This document shows, in pieces, positions 1 to 6,884 of a DNA stretch of 11,077 bases. This DNA comes from Rhodopirellula sp. (GTDB lineage Bacteria; Planctomycetota; Planctomycetia; Pirellulales; Pirellulaceae). The stretch's first letter is position 1; each line of letters opens with the position of its first letter. A program made the position numbers and the translations under genes. The notes below the pieces were generated by a model. That model searched no databases. It worked only from the letters and a program-made list of their open reading frames with translations, and had not been told where the DNA came from. The DNA is taken from NCBI GenBank assembly GCA_003513555.1, contig DOPG01000143.1, forward strand, positions 1 through 11,077, read 5' to 3'.

Positions 1-2
1 GC

Positions 3-122
3 TCAAAGACCTTGATTGACGCTGATCAGGCGTATTTGCGCAGCGGTGGCAGTTTTGATGCAGTGATTGTTTCGCTGCTGACATCAGATTCCTTTTTGTA
101 TCGCAAAGAAAATGAGCACTGA
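3..122 (+). CDS. C-terminal end of a DUF1592/DUF1585-type planctomycete protein (5' truncated by the window edge)
   Basis: Reading frame 3 is open from the left edge and ends at TGA 120-122, giving 39 residues. The tail contains GGSFDAVIVSLLTSDSFLYR, which closely matches the usual end of DUF1585, the last domain of the large PSCyt/DUF1587-DUF1592-DUF1588-DUF1585 proteins of Planctomycetes. Those proteins often carry a cytochrome c-like domain at the other end and are exported; their biochemical role is not established. The neighbour supports the call, because a DUF1552 gene follows immediately (its ATG at 112 lies inside this gene, or its second ATG at 124 is one base past the stop). Such a DUF1592-DUF1552 pair is a recurrent arrangement. 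Only the final fragment is visible, so upstream domains cannot be confirmed. Confidence 0.82.
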   Translation, partial: SKTLIDADQAYLRSGGSFDAVIVSLLTSDSFLYRKENEH

Positions 123-1521
123 TATGGCTACCAATCGTAGAACATTCATGACCAGCGCCTCATTGGGCGTAGGCGGTGCAACGCTGTCTTGTGGCAGACC
201 AGTCGCTTTGGCAGCGAATGCCAAGAGTGGCTATCCCCGGCGGTTCGTCTTCATTCGAAAGTCAAATGGGGTTCGTCCGGACGAGGTATCCTTGCCTACC
301 TTTACCGATATCGAGAGAAAGCGGGATAAGGACAAGGATGCGCTACGGGTGGATCTCGCCAATCATGAGTTGCCCGGATGGATGCAGTGTTTGGAGTCGC
401 ATAAAAGCGATCTCGCGATCCTTCAGGGGCTGTCTTGCAAAATGAGTGAAAATGGACACTGGTCCTATTCCTCCGTGATGGGAGCTTTTAAATCGGGCCG
501 GAATTCCCTTAGTGGCATCAAACGCGCAACGATCGACTTCGAGATGGCAAAGTTGACACCTTCGCCGTTTGGGCATGTTGAGTTGTCGTTGACGGGCAAC
601 TACAGCACTTTCCGGACAGGGATTGTGCCGGGGTACTCAGCACCTGGGCCCCATCAGCGAAACTATTGCTATGCCGATCCACACACCGCTTATAACGAAC
701 TGTTTAAATCCGTCGCCAACCCGGATGCGGTTGCCTCGGATAACGCAATGCTAAAGTTTCTGCAGGAAGAGGAGTCGTACAAGGCTCGAATGCTGGGAGG
801 CTACGAGAAACTGAAAATCAGTAACCATGTCGGCTCGATCGAGGCGATTCAGGCAAGGAATCTTGAGGTCGAGAAGATGTCGGGCGCGATCGCAGAGCAC
901 CTGCCCGAACTCGATCCCGTTCACCAGGCAGGAGGACTCAATGCCACGACGCCAGAGAAGCAAAAAGCGATGACTGACATTTTGGTTGCAGCTTTGGTGA
1001 CGGGATTAACCAATGTCGTGACTTACACCATTGATGAGTTGTCAACGCCAATCAAGGGTCTGCAGGGCAACGAAGGAGATCACATTTCTTTGCATGAGCT
1101 TGGTCACAATGGTGGGTATAGCGGTGTTTCAGCGAATGATATTCGCGAGAAAGTGCGAGTAGGCCACATGGAACAGGTCGCCACAATCGTTGACCGATTG
1201 AAGGCTGTTCCCGAGGGTGGAGGGACGATGTTCGATAATACGGTCGTGATGTATTTCCCGGAGAATGGTGAGGGGCATCATAGCCACGGGACCGAGGCGC
1301 CGTTCGTTGTGCTCGCGGGTGACAATTGCAAACTGGATATGGTCGGACAGTACATTCGGCTGCCGTTCCATGCGACCGAGGGACACAAGACGATTGGTAA
1401 CTGGTACACAACGTTGCTGAACGCTTACGGGAATCCGATTCCACATTATGGCGACTTCGATCTGGAAATGTCCCGCAAAAAGTATGATCAAGCCGGCGCG
1501 ATCATGGACCTGATGTCTTAG
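112..1521 (+). CDS. DUF1552 family secreted protein with Tat-type signal
   Basis: The 469-residue product matches the planctomycete DUF1552 family in length and pattern. The N-terminus has a twin-arginine motif (NRRTFM, residues 8-13) followed by a mildly hydrophobic Ala/Gly/Leu stretch, so export through the Tat pathway is likely. The mature part begins with RRFVFIRKSNGVRPDE, the family's typical first strand. His-rich conserved patches follow: HISLHELGHN at residues 324-333 and FPENGEGHHSHG at 382-393, then a PFVVLAGD strand. These resemble the metal-site regions of DUF1501/alkaline-phosphatase-like folds, but no activity is known for the family. ATG 112 overlaps the upstream stop by 11 bases; ATG 124 (residue 5) starts one base after it and keeps the whole Tat signal. 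Either start implies translational coupling to the DUF1585-ended partner. No convincing terminator follows. Confidence 0.92.
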   Translation: MSTDMATNRRTFMTSASLGVGGATLSCGRPVALAANAKSGYPRRFVFIRKSNGVRPDEVSLPTFTDIERKRDKDKDALRVDLANHELPGWMQCLESHKSDLAILQGLSCKMSENGHWSYSSVMGAFKSGRNSLSGIKRATIDFEMAKLTPSPFGHVELSLTGNYSTFRTGIVPGYSAPGPHQRNYCYADPHTAYNELFKSVANPDAVASDNAMLKFLQEEESYKARMLGGYEKLKISNHVGSIEAIQARNLEVEKMSGAIAEHLPELDPVHQAGGLNATTPEKQKAMTDILVAALVTGLTNVVTYTIDELSTPIKGLQGNEGDHISLHELGHNGGYSGVSANDIREKVRVGHMEQVATIVDRLKAVPEGGGTMFDNTVVMYFPENGEGHHSHGTEAPFVVLAGDNCKLDMVGQYIRLPFHATEGHKTIGNWYTTLLNAYGNPIPHYGDFDLEMSRKKYDQAGAIMDLMS

Positions 1522-1543
1522 CGGTGAGTTCAGGCAGTCGATG

Positions 1544-1733
1544 TCACTTGAGTTTGCGGTCGAACCAATCCCAGTCGTGGTTATCGCTGAAGGGGCAACT
1601 CGTAGCGGGGAACCTGACTCCTGAATGGGTCAGTTGCTGTATTACATCGAACCCCGCCTGGGTGGTGTTCTAGCACATCACCATTTAACGGCTTGTCTTG
1701 AACTGCGACGGTATTACTTAAATCGAGGCGGTG
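1544..1733 (-). pseudogene. Decayed 3' end of a lost gene, function unknown
   Basis: The gap after the DUF1552 gene is not featureless. On the minus strand a 41-codon frame (1669 down to TGA 1544-1546) reads as plausible protein, including AGFDVIQQLTHSGVRFPATS and ending NHDWDWFDRKLK. It is closed upstream by an in-frame TAG (1670-1672) and has no start. Directly upstream, another minus frame (open from 1733) reads SNTVAVQDKPLNGDVL, and skipping one base at 1670 joins the two into one continuous peptide. Upstream of 1733 all continuity is lost to stops. I read this as the remains of a C-terminus with at least one frameshift. The HDW near the end resembles the catalytic-His end of some alpha/beta hydrolases, but that is only a guess. 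The short length leaves room for chance. Confidence 0.45.
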
Positions 1734-1802
1734 CTACTACAACACTGCGAGTGGGTTTCCCCGTTTGATGCTTGTCATGGCTCGGTCGCTTGGCGCCGGC
1801 AC

Positions 1803-3392
1803 TCAACGTGGTTGGCCTTTGCTCAGTTCGCGTTCTGCCTCTGAATGAATCTCGAGTAGACCAGGGTCCTCTGGCTTTTGTTCGATACCTTTGCTGGCGA
1901 ATTCCAATGCTTTCTTCGCGTTTCCGTTTTCCAAAAACGCCTGCGCGGTCTTACGTAGTAGCCAAATTTTCGTCGGTGTTTCCTTGAGATCAATTTCCAT
2001 CAAAGCGAGACCTTCGGTGGAAAACCCCTCCTTCAACAGTTGATTTGCCACGGCATGGTGAGTGCCACCCCACGCTGCTTTTTTTCCATTTGCGCGGTAC
2101 CACTTCATGGCTGCATCCAGCCCCTGTGTCTTTATCAGATCGTATATTCGCCGCTCTTGCGGGACGGGGGCCTTCGGTGGTAATCGGTACGGCTGTAAAG
2201 TTGCGATGTTGATAAGTTCGCGGCTCAGCCTTTGAATTGAATTCCAGACAGTTCCTGAGCCATTGGCGTCAGCCAGATTGCATAGGACCACAACGAAGAC
2301 GTCATCTTCAGGTAGATAGCTCAACATCGCACGAAAGCCATTGATCGCCCCGCCATGACTAATGATCTGCACTCGGTGCTTTGTGACCGGATGTGTGCGT
2401 CTGTTGATATTGCATCCGTAGCCGTACGTGCTTTTCGGGCGTCCTCCAGCGGCCTTCACCTCGGGTACATTTTGGTTGGGAGTGAACATGAGCTTTCGGT
2501 ATTCTTCGCTAAGCAGTTGGTCATCGCGGAGTCCGATGTAAAACCGAAATAAATCTTCAACAGTGGAATAGAGTGAACCAGCGGCACCCGGAGAGGAGTC
2601 CATGTCGAGATACGACGCGTTGTCGTCACCAAATGGGCCTAGGGTGTATCCACTCGCTCGCTTTGAGAGAACGTAACGATTTCGGTCGTACCCACTGTCG
2701 TTCATTTTGAGTGGAACGAAGATTCGTTCCTGAACATTCTGTTCGAATGATTTACGTGTAACCTTTTCAACGACCCGTCCGAGAATGACGTACCCGGCAT
2801 TGCAGTAGGCATAGATGGTGCCAGGTTCATTCATCAGGTCATTGCTGCAATACTTTTCGATGAATTCGTCTTTGGCGAATGGTAATCGAGACACCGAACC
2901 ACGGTAGTTGTAGCCGGCGGTGAAGTCTTTGATCCCCGATTGGTGAGACAGTAGGTGGTGGATCGTAATTTTTTTACCGGTATCGTTGCGGTAGTTTGGG
3001 ATCCAGTCGCAGATGTTGTCTTCGAGCCTTAACTTTCCCTCTTGGACCAATTGTAGAACGAGGATTGCGCAAAACGGTTTGCTTACCGAGGCGAGTCGGA
3101 ATTTTGTGTCCGTCGTGTTGGCGTTATTCCACTCGCGGTTGGCTGAACCGAATGCTTGTTTGTAAACCGGTTTTCCCTTCACGCCCACCAAGACAGCACC
3201 CGAGAACAATCCGGTGTCGGCTGTTGCCTCACAAAGCTTTGTGAAGGATGCAGTCTGTTGGGCATCGGTTGCCCGATAGCCGTCCGGGAGTACTGTTTCG
3301 TCGGCGAGCACCACTGTGTTGGTGAACAGGAAAAATCCCAAGACAAGCATAGGGGGGCGAACTGAATCGATCATGGGCATCTCGGTGCACAT
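1803..3392 (-). CDS. Secreted serine hydrolase, beta-lactamase/PBP4-like family, with TPR-like C-terminus
   Basis: The 529-residue product has the three hallmarks of the class C beta-lactamase/DD-peptidase fold (Pfam Beta-lactamase family). These are SVSK at residues 102-105 (nucleophile Ser and general-base Lys), Y-C-N at 196-198, and HGG at 346-348 in place of KTG. Related exported proteins include esterases, D-aminopeptidases and PBP homologues of unknown substrate, so beta-lactam resistance should not be assumed. Residues 14-30 form a hydrophobic signal-peptide core ending VVLA before DETV. After the hydrolase domain (about 40-385) a helical tail contains a TPR-like unit at about 476-511 (AQAFLENGNAKKALEFASKG). 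The frame extends upstream to a TTG at 3494, but that would put the signal peptide internally, so ATG 3392 was chosen; ATGs at 3380 and 3374 are also possible. No strong ribosome binding site is visible. It is divergent from the next gene. Confidence 0.9.
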   Translation of the reverse strand: MCTEMPMIDSVRPPMLVLGFFLFTNTVVLADETVLPDGYRATDAQQTASFTKLCEATADTGLFSGAVLVGVKGKPVYKQAFGSANREWNNANTTDTKFRLASVSKPFCAILVLQLVQEGKLRLEDNICDWIPNYRNDTGKKITIHHLLSHQSGIKDFTAGYNYRGSVSRLPFAKDEFIEKYCSNDLMNEPGTIYAYCNAGYVILGRVVEKVTRKSFEQNVQERIFVPLKMNDSGYDRNRYVLSKRASGYTLGPFGDDNASYLDMDSSPGAAGSLYSTVEDLFRFYIGLRDDQLLSEEYRKLMFTPNQNVPEVKAAGGRPKSTYGYGCNINRRTHPVTKHRVQIISHGGAINGFRAMLSYLPEDDVFVVVLCNLADANGSGTVWNSIQRLSRELINIATLQPYRLPPKAPVPQERRIYDLIKTQGLDAAMKWYRANGKKAAWGGTHHAVANQLLKEGFSTEGLALMEIDLKETPTKIWLLRKTAQAFLENGNAKKALEFASKGIEQKPEDPGLLEIHSEAERELSKGQPR

Positions 3393-3766
3393 TTTGTTGC
3401 TGATTTTGATTGAGTTCGTCACTGGCGGTGATATACGGCAAAAACATTGATCCTGCAGTTGAGCCAAGGTGCGACACAACCGATTTAGGGACAATCATGA
3501 TAGTATGGCATGCTGCCAAGAATCACGTGAGGTAAGAAGGTGTCTGTCGGCTGAGTTCGGGTTTGGTGTTCAAATGTTCTCAATGTCTCAGCGCGTTGCT
3601 CTGTCTATCTCAAGACATCATCAAGGTCGTGTTTTCACGGCGACTTGCTCAGCGTTTTGGCGTTTCACCAATGGTTTGGGCTTCTGCGGGGGGCAGTGCT
3701 TGGAATGGTTGCCAAGGTATTCGGCTAAACGCACATACATGTATTTGGGATGGGTGAGGACTTAAC
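3393..3766. other. Divergent intergenic region, 374 bases
   Basis: This gap lies between the starts of the serine hydrolase (leftward) and the HExxH protein (rightward), so it should hold both promoters. The open frames here lack protein-like composition, signal sequences or recognisable motifs, and I consider them noise. I could not find a convincing -35/-10 pair for either gene. The only clear signal is the GAGGA ribosome binding site at the right edge. Confidence 0.6.
3756..3760 (+). promoter_or_regulatory. Ribosome binding site of the HExxH protein gene
   Basis: GAGGA lies six bases before ATG 3767. It is one of the few clear Shine-Dalgarno sequences in the window and fixes the start of the downstream gene. 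Confidence 0.75.
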
Positions 3767-4738
3767 ATGCGATTGAAACTAGTACTTCTCGAAAGTTGCC
3801 GAAAGGGATTTTGGTGTGTGGCCATCGTCGTCGCGACGTTGTGGTCGGAGGGGCGAGTTCTTGGCCAACGCAAAAATGTGGGTGATCTGAAGGCACGTAT
3901 TTTGGAATTGGAGGCAGAGAATGCTGAACTACGGCAACTCCTCGTAGAGATTAAAGCGTTATTGGCGAGGACACCGGTGGCCGAAAGACCGTCAGAACTA
4001 CCATCAACGCGATTTAGATTGTTTGTAGAACCTGGGGAATGGGGTTCGTCGTCCGTTGCTGATATTAAGAAGGTGTGTGAGTCGGCGGCAATGATGTTCA
4101 CGCCGCATTTGCGGAGCGGCGTCGCTGCACCGTTACTGATTCAGAACAATGGCTCGGGGCCCATCACGCTCTACCGTCGAGGGGTGAACAACGAGCACAT
4201 CGTTCGACTGGAGACAAAGGATCGGGCATGGGCACAACTTGCTTATCAGTTTTCCCATGAGTTGTGCCATGTGATGTGCAACTACAGGAACGTAAAGAAT
4301 CAACAGCTTTGGTTTGAGGAAACGCTTTGCGAGGTGGCGTCCCTGTTTGCTTTGAGACAGATGGGGGAAGCATGGAAGACGGACCCACCCTACTCAAACT
4401 GGAAGTCTTATTCGGTTTCACTCAAGGACTATGCGAATCAGCGTCTGAACGTTCTAGATACGGATTCAGAGACACTTGAAGAGGTTTACCTCGACAATCT
4501 CGACGAGTTGCAGGCGTCTGCAACCAATCGTGACGTCAACAATAAGCTGGCTAACAAGCTGCTGCCAATGTTTGAGAATCATCCTTCAGCGTGGGAAGCC
4601 GTGCGGTATCTCAACCGCGGACCTGCCGAGGAAAATCGAGCTTTTGACGACTACCTACGCGGGTGGCACAGTCGCGTGCCGGAAACGCACAAGCAACTGG
4701 TAGCCGAAATCGCAGCCGGCTTTGGCATTGAACTGTAG
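3767..4738 (+). CDS. Secreted putative zinc metallopeptidase (HELCH motif) with N-terminal coiled coil
   Basis: This is a 323-residue protein of no family I can name. Residues 1-34 look like a signal peptide or membrane anchor (basic start, CVAIVVATLW core, then VLGQ). Residues 38-68 are a heptad coiled coil (L41, I45, L48, L55, I62 with Glu/Lys between), suggesting an oligomer or attachment stalk. The C-terminal domain has SHELCHVM, a complete HExxH zinc site (H164, E165, H168). It is followed by WFEETLCEVAS at 182-192, the layout of gluzincin peptidases, where a Glu in a WxNE-like helix is the third ligand; E185 is the likely one and E189 the alternative. Conservation of this arrangement supports a real peptidase, but the substrate is unknown. 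The start is fixed by GAGGA at 3756-3760. The gene stands alone, divergent from the serine hydrolase and 440 bases before fumarase. Confidence 0.85.
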   Translation: MRLKLVLLESCRKGFWCVAIVVATLWSEGRVLGQRKNVGDLKARILELEAENAELRQLLVEIKALLARTPVAERPSELPSTRFRLFVEPGEWGSSSVADIKKVCESAAMMFTPHLRSGVAAPLLIQNNGSGPITLYRRGVNNEHIVRLETKDRAWAQLAYQFSHELCHVMCNYRNVKNQQLWFEETLCEVASLFALRQMGEAWKTDPPYSNWKSYSVSLKDYANQRLNVLDTDSETLEEVYLDNLDELQASATNRDVNNKLANKLLPMFENHPSAWEAVRYLNRGPAEENRAFDDYLRGWHSRVPETHKQLVAEIAAGFGIEL

Positions 4739-5137
4739 ATCCAGCTTCCTGCAAAGGCAATCAGTAACGCATTCTGAGAGCCATTTGCTTTTGCAGTATG
4801 TGATTTTTATGTTTCGCGGTAACTGTGGCATTTCGCACCGGGCGGCAATGAGTCACAATGCTGTCAGCGTACAGATGCATGCTTGCGACAAGAGATGGAG
4901 CAGTGATTGTCGTGACTTCAGCTCGATGGCTGTTGGATTCGATGACATTGGATGCTACAGAGCCACTACCTTCTTGAAAATGCATGACCAAATGCCGACG
5001 TGAATGCGGATGCAAGTCCCACTGTTTTGGTGGTTCTCTTGCAATGCATGCCTTTGTTTAATTAACGCACGAGAGTTTTCTAGCTATCACTGACTTAAGG
5101 CTACGACAGTCAAGGTACTCGCCATTGTCACTCGTCT

Positions 5138-5150
5138 GAACGTTCTGAAC
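5138..5150. promoter_or_regulatory. Palindromic GAACGTTCTGAAC element in the fumarase leader
   Basis: GAACGTTC (5138-5145) is a perfect 8-base palindrome overlapping a second inverted repeat, GTTC-T-GAAC (5142-5150), 28 bases before the fumarase ATG. The position suits an operator or processing site. No regulator can be assigned, and a short palindrome can occur by chance. Confidence 0.25.
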
Positions 5151-5166
5151 ACAACAATACCGACGG

Positions 5167-5172
5167 TAGGAA
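5167..5172 (+). promoter_or_regulatory. Ribosome binding site of the fumarase gene
   Basis: TAGGAA lies six bases before ATG 5179 and supports this start, which also matches the expected family length. Confidence 0.65.
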
Positions 5173-5178
5173 CCGCAC

Positions 5179-6687
5179 ATGGCAACGATACAACAGTCTC
5201 ACCTGATCGACAGCATCGCAGACAGCTTGCAATTCATGTCTTATTTTCACCCCTTGGATTTCATCCAATCGGTCAGTGAGGCGTATGAGCGTGAAGAATC
5301 ACCAGCAGCAAAAGCTGCGATGGCGCAGATCTTGATCAATTCTCGCATGTGTGCTCAAGGGCGGCGTCCGATCTGCCAAGACACGGGGATCGTTACCGTG
5401 TTTGTCAATGTAGGCATGGATGTGAACTGGGATGCTGAGATGTCCGTCACAGAGATGGTCAATGAGGGCGTGCGGCGAGCTTACACGTTGCCAGAGAATG
5501 TGTTGAGAGCTTCGATTTTGGAGGACCCTGCTGGGGCGAGGAAGAATACTGGTGACAACACACCGGCGGTAATTCACTACGATCTGGTGCCAGGCGACAA
5601 GGTGGAGGTGTACATCGCTGCAAAAGGCGGTGGGTCAGAGAATAAAGCGAAACTCGTCATGCTGAATCCATCCGACAGTATTGTTGATTGGGTTTTGGAG
5701 ACAGTTCCCAAGTTGGGCGCGGGTTGGTGTCCGCCGGGGATGCTTGGGATTGGAATCGGTGGAACCGCAGAAAAGGCAGCTGTACTTGCAAAAAGATCCC
5801 TGATGGACCCGATCGACATCCATGAATTGAAGAAGCGTGGACCAGACAACCGAGTTGAGGAGCTGCGTCTGGAGTTGATGGAAAAGGTCAATCGGCTTGG
5901 CATCGGTGCCCAAGGGCTCGGTGGTTTGACCACGGTGCTTGATGTGAAGATTCTTGATTATCCGACTCACGCTGCATCGAAGCCAGTCGCCATGATTCCG
6001 AATTGCGCTGCAACCCGACACGCTCATTTTGTTCTTGATGGAAGTGGTTCCGCAGAGTTCCAAACACCAGGCCTTGAAGACTGGCCAGACATCACATGGG
6101 ATCCTGGTGCCGAAGCAAAGCGAGTTGACTTGGGATCTGTAACACCGGCGGAGATCCAGTCATTGAAGGCAGGCGAGACTGTGCTGTTGTCTGGGAAATT
6201 GCTTACCGGGCGTGACGCTGCACACAAACGAATGACTGACATGCTGAATCGGGGCGAGGAGCTCCCGGTGGATTTGAAGGGGCGATTCATTTATTACGTC
6301 GGGCCAGTCAAGCCGGTAAGGGACGAGGCCGTGGGGCCAGCGGGGCCCACCACTGCGACCCGAATGGATAAGTTTACACGCCAGATGCTGGCTGAAACCG
6401 GCTTAGCGGGAATGGTTGGTAAAGCTGAACGCGGAAGCGAAGCAATCCAGGCAATCAAGGACTTTGGGGCCGTTTATATGATGGCCGTCGGTGGTGCTGC
6501 GTATCTGGTTTCGAAGGCGATCAAGAGTTCACGCGTGGTGGCATTTCAAGAGCTTGGCATGGAGGCAATTTACGAATTTGATGTTAAGGATATGCCCGTC
6601 ACGGTCGCCGTCGACAGTACGGGAGTGTCGGTGCACAACACTGGGCCCAAAGAATGGAAACAGGTGATTGAACTCAACAGTTTGTGA
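5179..6687 (+). CDS. fumA: Fumarate hydratase class I (iron-sulfur fumarase)
   Basis: The product reversibly hydrates fumarate to L-malate in the TCA cycle, in the cytoplasm. It has 502 residues, the normal size of single-chain class I fumarases, with the N-terminal Fumerase domain (about 10-285) fused to the C-terminal Fumerase_C domain (about 290-495). Three cysteines sit where the [4Fe-4S] ligands are expected: C66 (RPICQDTG), C184 (WCPPG) and C276 (PNCAATRH). Their spacing of 118 and 92 residues closely matches that of the structurally known Leishmania enzyme. Also conserved are GIGIGGT (191-197), GPVKPVRDEAVGPAGPTTAT (375-394) and the end segment MEAIYEFDVKDMPVTVAVDS (461-480). This class is oxygen-sensitive and unrelated to class II FumC. 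The gene is complete, with no other TCA gene beside it. The symbol follows the class I name; fumB would be equally valid by sequence. Confidence 0.96.
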   Translation: MATIQQSHLIDSIADSLQFMSYFHPLDFIQSVSEAYEREESPAAKAAMAQILINSRMCAQGRRPICQDTGIVTVFVNVGMDVNWDAEMSVTEMVNEGVRRAYTLPENVLRASILEDPAGARKNTGDNTPAVIHYDLVPGDKVEVYIAAKGGGSENKAKLVMLNPSDSIVDWVLETVPKLGAGWCPPGMLGIGIGGTAEKAAVLAKRSLMDPIDIHELKKRGPDNRVEELRLELMEKVNRLGIGAQGLGGLTTVLDVKILDYPTHAASKPVAMIPNCAATRHAHFVLDGSGSAEFQTPGLEDWPDITWDPGAEAKRVDLGSVTPAEIQSLKAGETVLLSGKLLTGRDAAHKRMTDMLNRGEELPVDLKGRFIYYVGPVKPVRDEAVGPAGPTTATRMDKFTRQMLAETGLAGMVGKAERGSEAIQAIKDFGAVYMMAVGGAAYLVSKAIKSSRVVAFQELGMEAIYEFDVKDMPVTVAVDSTGVSVHNTGPKEWKQVIELNSL

Positions 6688-6871
6688 GCAACACACGAGT
6701 TTGGGTTTGCTGTGGTCGCTTCCTTGTTGGCGTAGTCGGCCAGTTTGATGAAATTTAAGCTGAAACGCAATTTGGGTGGCCATTGTCGATCCTCAGTCAG
6801 GAAAGCCACGGTCCGCTAATTGATTTCTAATGTACGTATTCTGGTTGCGCACGTATCAGTGTGACCTGCCG

Positions 6872-6876
6872 CGGAG
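6872..6876 (+). promoter_or_regulatory. Ribosome binding site choosing the start at 6885
   Basis: CGGAG sits eight bases before ATG 6885. It lies downstream of the alternative GTG at 6861, so it favours the ATG, which also leaves a compact signal peptide. Confidence 0.6.
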
Positions 6877-6884
6877 TATTTTTG

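Larger units (their letters stand above)
4739..5178. other. Intergenic region before the fumarase gene, 440 bases
   Basis: I see no supportable gene here. Open frames on both strands (for example about 4722-5003 + and 4761-5015 -) read as low-quality peptides with no motif, and both cut into or stop without relation to flanking genes. The right half probably holds the fumarase promoter: an AT-rich stretch near 5054-5065 (TTGTTTAATTAA) could be part of it, but no standard promoter is clear. A weak imperfect inverted repeat (TGCAAG near 5010 with CTTGCA near 5038) is too short to call a terminator. A palindromic GAACGTTC element lies at 5138-5145. Confidence 0.55.

Noticed and set aside
1803..3392. 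Calling the serine hydrolase an antibiotic-resistance beta-lactamase.
   Set aside because: The HGG third motif and TPR-like tail fit the broad serine hydrolase family, where most members are not beta-lactamases.
3393..3494. N-terminal extension of the serine hydrolase to a TTG start at 3494.
   Set aside because: It adds 34 residues of non-signal-like sequence before a clear signal peptide; ATG 3392 or the ATGs just after it fit far better.
3469..3765. Plus-strand open frame of about 98 codons before the HExxH gene.
   Set aside because: Its composition is random-like, rich in Cys, Arg and Trp, with no motif; the divergent gap is better explained as promoter sequence.
4722..5015. Overlapping open frames on both strands in the gap before fumarase.
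   Set aside because: Neither has recognisable motifs or a good ribosome binding site, and the two shadow each other.
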